Assembly: GCF_000237925.1 (NCBI RefSeq)
Contig: NC_031496.1
Coordinates: forward strand, 16,622,571 to 16,686,570
DNA length: 64,000 nucleotides
Direction of reading: 5' to 3'
DNA from: Schistosoma mansoni
Lineage: Eukaryota > Platyhelminthes > Trematoda > Strigeidida > Schistosomatidae
Below are positions 56,355 to 64,000 of the stretch, piece by piece. Under the pieces are notes generated by a model. It was not told where the DNA came from. It worked only from the letters and a program-made list of their open reading frames with translations, and made no database searches. A program made the translations under genes and the position numbers. Position 1 is the stretch's first letter. Every line of letters starts with the position of its first letter.

Positions 56355-58488
56355 TTATCGGTTAGATTTGGAATGTTTAATTAACCATTGGAGTGTGATG
56401 TCTAAAACAGAGTGAAGAAAAGCTAAATAAAAAACATGACTAGCAGTACCAATAACAACAAAACAAAGGGATAATAAGATATGACTCGAAAACAAACATG
56501 AACTACATTTGTGAATGAGTTTTTGCAGAAAGACCCGTGATGTGCGTCGAGCAATATGAATTGATCGCCACGAACGTTTTAGTGGCTTAACAATTTGAGA
56601 CCTGGAAATAATATTATTGGCATTAATAATACAATCATGAACTACGTTATGAACCATGTCTATTATGTCGGCTAACGATAACTTGTTTGTCTAAACTGTA
56701 GTAAACTGGACATACTAATTGGGACATAAAATAAGGATTGGTTTATCTGGGAAAACCAGAATTATGTTGCACTAAAAGCTGGTACAACCTATTCTTCTAC
56801 CATGGTCTTAATCTTTCGTGATTACTATTTTTCTCTGTACTTTTCTTCACTGACAACCGTCTGCTTCCTTTCTATCTTCTCCATGGATCTCTAACCCCCA
56901 ACTGGTTTATTTGTTACTATTATCCCTCTAATTACAGTTAATTTCAATTCCAAAGATTTTATCTTACCATTCTGAGCCTTTCTCACCTAATTTAAATTTC
57001 CCTGCCTATCTTCATTATGAATATTCAAGACCTCGACAACAATCAGTGATTAGTTTCCTTGATAGGAACATTTTAATCCCCTTGTTCATTCTACCTTACT
57101 GTTTCCAACTTTAGCAGTTTTATTATCACTATGGGTGTAGTTTTATTTTGGAAAATAAGTACATATTTGTGATCTTACAGTTTCGAAAATGAATTCACTG
57201 AAAAGAGAACTCTTCTTTATACTTAAAATGTAGTAAGCAGAATGCAGTCCACATTCTCCAACCATTGACTTTAAACACGCAATCGATACTTGCTTAGAGG
57301 TGATTGACATATTTGTCTCAAGAATATTGGGTGTTGAGTTTGATTTTAAGTCATGTAACTTGTCGATTAGGTTGAATTTATTGCTGATCAGAATTCAGCC
57401 GTTTGAAAGCAGAGTATGACACTATACTACCTAGTAAGTGCGAATAATAAAGCTGATAAGGATAAAAAATTATGTTCAGTTATCAGAAAACTGCTATCCT
57501 AAACCTGCGTTACGAGGTATTTAATTTCAATAAAATGGTCCTTTGACAGATAATCTAGAATGTCACATAGTGATTTGGGTACGAAGACAACCAGATTCAC
57601 TTTTGAATCAGCCACTGAGGTCAACAGCTACGATCGCAGGTACTTCGGTCGACAGAAATAAAGGAGAAAAACTTGAACACACAGTGTCACTTTGTACAAC
57701 AAGCCTACTGGGAGATGTAAATCATATAAATAGAATTGCTTGAAGTGTTTCATAAAAATTACTAATTTGCCTCACATCCTTGACAAAACAATATGATGAC
57801 TTAAGAGTTGATAATAAGATTAACCTCACCTATATTTTCTTGTTCTTTGCATGAGATAGAGTAACAACATATCTCACGGTCAGTAATAGCCCCCAAATTG
57901 AGAGCTGTAATTAGCTCATGTTCTGCAAGAGCGTTTGGCAAATCCTTTTTATTTCCTAACACCAAAACAGGGATGCCAAGTAACTGGGGTTTGTCAAGCA
58001 AAGCATGAAGCTCGTTGCGCGAAGCTTCTAGTTTCTCATGATCAGCAGCATCTACCATATAACTATATAAAATATATACAATAACTGTAAATTTTACATG
58101 ATCGCATTGACTCCCCGGCAATACCGTTCCCACATACTTCTGAAACGAGGTTGACCGCCGATATCCCACATCTGAAAGAGTTTATTACTACAAAATCCTT
58201 TACCTTTATAGTGACATTCCCTTTAGTAACCTTGCGCAAATTGAAACCAACAGTAGGTATCATATCTTCGTCAAACTTCCCAGACTACATAAAAGCAAAA
58301 ATTATCAATCAATTCATATCCAAACTAAGGTATACTGCCGAACCAATCAAATTCGGTAGACTTACAGCAATTACATTAACGAAGGTGGTCTTTCCCGAGT
58401 ACTGAAGACCAACCAATGTTAGTTCCATTTCTTCCTTCCAGAAAAGACTTCGAATCCAATCGAGAATACGCTGGAAAAATGCCAACAT
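56355..58488 (-). CDS. ARL8: ADP-ribosylation factor-like protein 8 (ARL8) GTPase
   Basis: Five exons on the minus strand: 58488-58366, 58284-58204, 58171-58098, 58062-57830, 56401-56355. Introns are 81, 32, 35 and 1428 bp, with phases 0, 0, 2 and 1 that join cleanly into 185 residues (human ARL8B has 186). The ARL8 N-terminal helix starts [20 protein letters not shown]; it is normally acetylated, not myristoylated. The GTP-binding motifs are GLQYSGKT (27-34), PTVGFN with the switch I threonine, WDIGGQ (70-75), NKKD and SISCK. ARL8 recruits kinesin adaptors and HOPS to lysosomes, driving their outward movement and fusion. The ending [13 protein letters not shown] matches the family. All key residues seen are present; complete gene. 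Introns 2 and 3, at 32 and 35 bp, are close to the shortest known for animals. Confidence 0.96.
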
Positions 58489-59084
58489 TTTAATTCCAAC
58501 TTCTCGATAAAGCGAATGGCAATGACAATAAGTAACTGAGTAGCGCACAAAAACGAAAACTACTCAAGAATATTCAATATTCTTCATCAAATTCAGAACC
58601 CACAGAGACTTCGCCTCGACGACAGGAAATCGACAAACCGTGTCAATCCTTTTGTCGTTATGCTTACCTAAGTGTTCGAAGTATCCATGAAGGAGCTGGT
58701 GATCATCATTACTTCCCGGAGTGAACTCGTGTCTGATTACATATTAAGAAATCTTTTGTACCACTCAATGAACCACCTAAATAAATAGTTTTGTAAACGT
58801 TTGACACTTATTCTGACCTTATTCTTTTAACTGTAAACACTCCTAGTTGAAGGCAGTTGCCAAAGCATCAGTATCAGACCATCTATGGGTGCGTCGCGTT
58901 GAGCACCTTTACAACAATCAGCCTAACCAGATTGTGCTTGCCTCAACACATTGACTACCGTCCGAACAACTTCATCCCTAACTTCTGGTTTAGCTTGTTT
59001 TCAGAATCCGTGTATTAGAAGAATTTTTGAACGACAGTGTTGTTAAGCAGTGTAAGGTGGTATAAGATAAGCCGTAGATAAAGG

Positions 59085-59420
59085 AGGGAAACTATGAATG
59101 TGTATCGGTAAATAAGTCATCAAAATAAATAGCTCTACAAGTTTTCGATTTTTCGTTCTGATATCATTAGTTTTACTGTGCTCACCTTGCTTAAGGCGCA
59201 CGGTCACACATTAGCACCAGATCACGAGTATGTATGCCGTGGTACTCATTCTTTTCAACTGCTAGCAAGCTTAGACCAAACGCTTTGCGGTATATCGATA
59301 GCCTTTTTAGCATATCTTTGAACTCCTTCATTGCTGTTTTCTGATTTGACTGGGTTGGCGCGTTTCGATTATAGGTGTTACGTGTAATGGCGTTGTCAAA
59401 CTTCGAAGATCTGTGACATT
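59085..59420 (+). repeat. Decayed LTR related to gypsy family A
   Basis: Shows the LTR block order of family A on the plus strand: aatagctctacaag, a caccagatcacg stretch, and ggtgttacgtgtaatgg...gttgtcaaact near the end. Diverged; no internal element sequence follows. Confidence 0.5.
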
Positions 59421-59683
59421 TGGAAGACGAATGAGGTTGGGAAACATAACTCCTTAGACATAGGTAGACTGATTTTGACTCTCAGGCTTGTGATGTTAAG
59501 GGCAGATAAACTGACCACCGTTGGTCAGCTCATCAATGAGGTAGATTTAGTATTTATTACCTTCCAAATGCTCAGCTTTTCAGAATGGTTGCTGACGTCT
59601 TCCCTGCCAAATACGTTTACGATACATGACTTCAAACCCTTTCTTGGAACATTGCAAGTTTATAGATTTGTCTAATGGTAGGG

Positions 59684-59917
59684 TTAGGACAGCAAGCCAT
59701 AGTGTAGTGTCATCCCATTAAGAATGTTGCTTAACAATGTAGGTTCACTGCTGTCAAGACTAGAAAAGCCTGGATGAATGTTTGGTCTATGTAAGCCGAG
59801 TTGAGCTGGAAAACCTGATGATTTTAAGGCTGCTGATGGAACTCTTATGTAAGATTCATAAAGGAGTTCAGTTTCACTGTTCCAAACGTCAGAGACTGTC
59901 ACACTACTAAAACACAT
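59684..59917 (-). CDS. Candidate last exon of an unidentified gene
   Basis: Minus-strand frame ending VWNSETELLYESYIRVPSAA... and ...NILNGMTLHYGLLS before a stop. Its composition is less AT-biased than chance frames nearby, and an acceptor-like TTTTAG lies at its start (about 59905). No partner exon or known domain was found. Confidence 0.25.
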   Translation of the reverse strand: MCFSSVTVSDVWNSETELLYESYIRVPSAALKSSGFPAQLGLHRPNIHPGFSSLDSSEPTLLSNILNGMTLHYGLLS

Positions 59918-60514
59918 AGTTTAGACTACCAATGAAAACTTACTGTAATATGGCAAACTTACGAATGTCAGGTGAAACTCAAGTCAACTTCAATCTACTT
60001 GGTTATCCAAAGAGGCCAATTGATAAATAAATTTTCTAAACCATCTTCGTCGGCTTCAACAGATATTCCTTGCGGTAATCATTTGAAAGGCTCATATATC
60101 TTAAGAAGCACATTAACCCCCCTAGTTATTTTGAGAGACATGATAAATAGATATAACAGTAAGCAGTGGAGAGTCCATCATCCATAATAAAAAGAGCCTA
60201 ATGTGTGGAGGAAATCATCCCAAAAACTAGTTTGTTGCTTAAGACTTGTTATAAATAAAACTTAAACAGAGATAACAATAATGTAGTCGTCATTACAAAT
60301 TCCAAGATTCCTAGATTTCATGGAGGCCCCATACAAAAGGCGAATTATTCAATCATTCCTCTTTTAATTAAACTATATTGGAACATGATGATTTACTAAA
60401 AATACCAGTACTGATAAGTTCACATATAAGTGTGAAACAAGCATAACACACAGGGAACCAGAACGTTACTGAAAAATCTTTTTTGTACGTAAATTCGTGA
60501 ATGTGTGAGAAAAT

Positions 60515-60838
60515 CCTTCGCAGCTGTAAATAAATCCCCCAAATCAATAGCTCTGTAAGTGTTCGACACTGGATGCTTACCACTTTAGTTTTAGTGGACT
60601 CATTTAGCTGAAGGCACTCGGTCGTGCATCCGCACCAGATCATGTTTCAGAACGGCGTGCGAAACATCTCCTGTGATCATCAGCCAGATTAGATCAGTTA
60701 TTTCTCATTATATTGATAACCCATTGAATATACCTTCCAACTTCCTCGCTTCCGACTTTTGATTTTACTGGGTGGGCGCGATTCCATTATAGGTGTTACT
60801 GGTAAAGTGTTGTCAAACTACAATACTGGTGGTATCTT
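60515..60838 (+). repeat. Solo LTR of gypsy family A
   Basis: About 324 bp, opposite in orientation to A and A'. It aligns block for block with 1310-1633 (cagctgtaaataa, atcaatagctc, gcatccgcaccagatca, ggtgttactggta). It is not followed by the primer site, so it is probably a solo LTR. Confidence 0.7.
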
Positions 60839-61224
60839 TACCCTTAAATGATGGTTTTCTTGTGATAGTGTTGGTTTCAAACTACATGAAGCAATGCTCT
60901 CTGGAATTTCTGTACGTTTTGTCAACATAATTGAGATCAAATGTCGTTACTTTATTTCAGTTCTGTTTTCAAGTTTTTCTTGGTTTCATTTTTTGTGTTC
61001 TGATTTCCCTTCACATGAGCATGTGCTTTGGCGTCTATCATACCTGTTTTATTTATTCTATCTACAAAGGATATATATTTCTTTACCTATTGTTGAAACT
61101 CTGCCTGAAGCCCTTCTAGAACAAGAGAGGAGGGCTGGAACTGAGGTTTTCAACCCTTTTCATAGAAAATACTTTGCCGAAAACACTAAAGAGCAAAAAA
61201 TAATTGAAACAATCCAAACTAAGA

Positions 61225-61945
61225 CGAATCTGACTAGTCTCGTCTTTTCTCTTTCTTCTGATGGTTGACCGGATCACAAAGTTCTTCAAACCTCAGAAGC
61301 ATGGAGTAAGATGGATAACTGTATGCGGCTAGACGATTTGGACTTCTCAGATGATCTAGTCTTAAAATAGAATACAGCTAGCTCCAACCATATCGCACTT
61401 AATAGAGAAGTTCTAGATAAGTTGAGTATGACTGATAGAAATGTGAAGGCCCTGATGGACAAGACGAGGGTAACGTTTCTAGAATCAAAGAACGTGTGGA
61501 ACTCAGACCAACTGTCGGTCAACATAAGAGAGTCAGAATTTTTAATGCAAACATCACGAGTTTTGTTGCGCGTAAGCGAAACAAGGATGACCATTATAAC
61601 TATCATAGATAAAGTAGAGTTATTTATAAATAATCGTCTACGCAAGACACTTCGGAGCTGTTGTCCGGACACCTTCAACAACAACCTACTCCTGAGGAGA
61701 ACAAACCAGCTTCCAGCTGAAGGGGAAATTAAAAAAGTCACAGGAGTTAGATAGTACACGCTTTATGGAAATCACCAAACTAAGTCATGGAGCAAGTTGT
61801 GTCCCCGGGGAATGGGACTCAGAGGTCAAGAGAATGGAAAGCGCTCGGCAAAGACTGAAAGGCAGAGTGCAGGACAGAGCTGGCTGGAGAATCCTGGCCA
61901 GCGGCCTATTTCTCACTAGGAGTAACAGGCGTAAGTAGATAAGAA
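61225..61945 (+). mobile_element. SR2-like RTE LINE, C-terminal half
   Basis: Plus strand: end of the RT palm (a LVSSFLFLL-like string at 61238), MRLDDLDFSDDLVLK near 61322, FLESKNVWNSDQLSVNIRE near 61470, FINNRLRKTLRSCCPDTF near 61620 and LLRRTNQLPAEGEI near 61690. The end is at about 61870-61940 (DRAGWRILASGLFLTRSNRR). It is 5'-truncated, with several frameshifts and one stop after DDLVLK. Confidence 0.8.
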
Positions 61946-62284
61946 CACACTTACTTACTTAGGCCTGTTACCCCTCATAAAGGAGCATAGGCTACCCATT
62001 AGCACTCTCCATCCAACTCTGTCTCGGGCAATCCTTCCCAGTTGCTATTCATCCTTTCGATGTCTGATTCCAATTCTCGGCGCAATGTCTTCTTTGGTCT
62101 TCCTCCTCCATGTTCCTCTTCAGGATTCCAAGTTAGTGCTTGCTTCGTGATACAGTTTGATGCACAATCGTCTCTGGCAGAATCCGGCTTGTTGATCTCG
62201 AAGCTAGACATCTACTGAGTCTTTCATCCGGTCCAGAAACACTCTGCTGAACATTTTTCCTTGTACCACTGGTAGTGTGATTCT

Positions 62285-62455
62285 GTGGTGTTTGTATGAA
62301 TTAACGAATGCTTTATACTTGATTGCTGGTATATTCGGAATTCTAAATACAGTATGTTCGTTTGTACTCACCTAGTTTTATTTGGCTTAAAGTGCACTGT
62401 TTCGAGAATTCCTAGTTAATACAGTAGTCCGAATACTTTTAAATATTATAAATGC
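62285..62455. repeat. AB repeat inside a LINE
   Basis: The third site of the short repeat also at 51310-51490. It sits exactly between two adjoining segments of LINE coding sequence, which makes it an insertion of about 170 bp. Confidence 0.6.
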
Positions 62456-62743
62456 CTATGTACCTTCCACATTTCCTCAGATCTCCTTTCTTTGTACTCG
62501 TGATGAGATATCCTTATTTCCAATCTGTTGCCACTTGTTCTTCCTCCCAAATATTCCCGAATAGAACGTGAAGCATCGCTGAAGTTGCTTCTCTGTCTGA
62601 TTCCAGTGCTCCGGCTGGTATATTGTTTGGTTTTTTGCTTTCACACCCTTCAGTTGTTTATTGGTCACTCTGATTTGTTCGATCGTTGGTGGAGCGACAT
62701 CTATAGGAAAGTCTGTAGGTGCTGCTGGGATATCCGGTGGATT

Positions 62744-63099
62744 TGTAGATGGCATTAAGTCGCGGTTAACTATGATCACCACCACATGAAGATTGCGTGT
62801 CAGGTATCGACGTGGATCCCTCGATAGGCAAAAAACCAGAAGGCTGTTAACGGTTGCAATAAAATATATTTGTTGGCGATCTCGTGATACCGAAAGAATA
62901 CCGATACGTGCCAAAGTTTACAGGCAAAACTATGGAGCGTAAGCGGGTTCGTGCAAGGTCACAGGCAACGGAAGGAAAAGTATGTTTGGTACGATTAAAC
63001 AAACAAGTACAGTTAAACAATCATTAGTACAATTGATTATGATAATAATTGTTTCGATTATACCATTCGCGTTCCCATCATGAAAAGTAGGTCACTACA
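62744..63099. repeat. Solo LTR nested in a LINE
   Basis: 356 bp bounded by TG...CA and flanked by GATT (62740-62743 and 63100-63103). The LINE coding sequence on both sides meets exactly across one copy of the duplication. It differs from the LTRs of A, B and the solo LTR at 13322. An AATAAA at about 62858 on the plus strand hints at plus orientation. Confidence 0.85.
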
Positions 63100-63783
63100 G
63101 ATTCAATGGAGCTGACCAATCCAAGAGTTCCTCGAAATGTCCTATTCATCTGTTCTTGAATCTCAGTGATTGTCTTGCTTTCTTTGCCCTTGATCGGTTT
63201 ATCTGGTTTACTATATGTCCTTGCTAGTTTATTCGTCGTGTCATATGGTTGTCTGATATTTCATTCTGTTGCAGCTTTATCCGCTATTGTTGCTGAGTTT
63301 TCCATGTTTTTACTTTTCAGCTCTAAAGCTCTGCTTCAATTGTTTGTTTGCTTCCATGTATTCACCTTGTGCTTTGACTTTCTCTGTTCTTGTCCGGCTG
63401 AAGTGTGTAAGTTTCAATAATTGGAAGCAGCAATTAATTATGTGACTCTTGAACATTTTTATACTTATTATCCCCTAATTTGATTGCTCACCTTTGAAAT
63501 CAGTTGAATAAATCTATCTTTTAAAAGATAATATTGTTCCTTGATTTAGAAGAACCACTTTCTTGCATTTGACACGCAGCTAGTTCATATTCTTAAAACT
63601 TCGGTCACGTGTTGTCTTACAGTTTGGTTGTGTACAGTGGTCGTACTAATTATTGATTGTACTTGTTATAGAAAGTAACATTCAGGTGCGCTTTCTTTAT
63701 TTTGTGCTAACATTTGCCTTGACATTTCCGCTTCTATGCGCTTCTGTACGCCTTTATAAATTATTGTTTGCAATTATACTCAA

Positions 63784-63984
63784 TTATTGCCGAAATACAG
63801 TGTTATGATATATTTGAATTACAAAGCGCGTAACTGATGAATCCATAGTTAGAACAACACATGTAAGCGAACAGTTGTTTTCAAATATATCGTCATCATA
63901 GTTACAGAACAGCTGGAATTCCAAGTATTTTGGATCCTCAAAGCACTTCTGAGAATCTCCATCCAACCATACATTCTCATACAC
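63784..63984 (-). CDS. Candidate first exon of an unidentified gene
   Basis: The minus-strand frame begins MYENVWLDGDSQKCFEDPK and is acidic and aromatic in a protein-like way for about 40 residues, then turns into AT-rich chance sequence. No domain recognised. The gene would extend to lower coordinates, where no partner was found. Confidence 0.2.
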   Translation of the reverse strand: MYENVWLDGDSQKCFEDPKYLEFQLFCNYDDDIFENNCSLTCVVLTMDSSVTRFVIQIYHNTVFRQ

Positions 63985-64000
63985 TAATAAGCAAAGTTTT

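Larger units (their letters stand above)
61955..63405 (-). mobile_element. SR2-like RTE LINE, interrupted copy
   Basis: Minus strand, in pieces: 63405-63104 (KVKAQGEYMEANKQLKQSFR, then IKGKESKTITEIQEQ), 62743-62458 (NPPDIPAAPTDFPIDVAPP and the RT start), and 62284-61955 (FSRVFLDRMKDSVDV, then a jump to ITKQALTWNPEEEHGGGRP and the C-terminus). A solo LTR (62744-63099) splits the first junction and an AB repeat (62285-62455) the second. An internal deletion near 62180 removes the RT core. The tail is a GTAA repeat. Confidence 0.82.

Noticed and set aside
60894-61268. 124-residue plus-strand frame upstream of the SR2-like LINE
   Set aside because: Its end overlaps the decayed LINE palm region in another frame, so at least part is a shadow; the middle (EALLEQERRAGTEVFNPFHRK) could not be assigned.

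Overview
The window looks like nuclear DNA of a blood fluke (Schistosoma or a close relative). It is AT-rich, its genes have introns of about 32-41 bp next to introns of 1-2.5 kb, and it is packed with elements typical of schistosomes: CsRn1/Boudicca-like Ty3/gypsy elements with a CHCC gag knuckle, RTE-like and CR1-like LINEs, a Penelope-like remnant, and tRNA-headed SINEs carrying a hammerhead-ribozyme-like core of the SM-alpha kind. The species was not determined. Two 200-base runs of N are assembly gaps.

Layout. 1-3218: the 5' half of a gypsy element (minus strand) abutting a CR1-like LINE (plus). 3695-4882: an unrecognised, possibly host gene with very short introns. 5800-16327: a nest of LTR elements. 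An old gypsy copy (minus) is interrupted by a nearly whole, very young element with identical LTRs and an AATT target duplication (7388-12826), by a solo LTR with a GAAGT duplication (13322-13899), and by an unidentified insert (6458-7370). 16328-29625: no gene; several RTE-like LINE copies of different ages, mostly on the minus strand. 30005-39605: an SNF2-family ERCC6L/PICH-like gene in six exons (plus), its large introns holding transposon debris. 40690-55110: more LINEs, SINEs, LTR-like repeats and a fold-back repeat. 56355-58488: a complete ARL8 small GTPase gene in five exons (minus). 59085-63405: decayed LTRs and a LINE pair placed tail to tail, one of which holds a solo LTR with a GATT duplication.

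Only two host genes are secure: ERCC6L-like (a mitotic DNA translocase) and ARL8 (lysosome positioning). Nothing suggests they work together. The gene at 3695-4882 rests on splice-phase logic alone, and two further single-exon candidates (59684-59917 and 63784-63984, both minus) are weak. The most interesting signals are the compact unknown gene, the two ribozyme-bearing SINE types, and a 3' tail shared between a SINE and a LINE.
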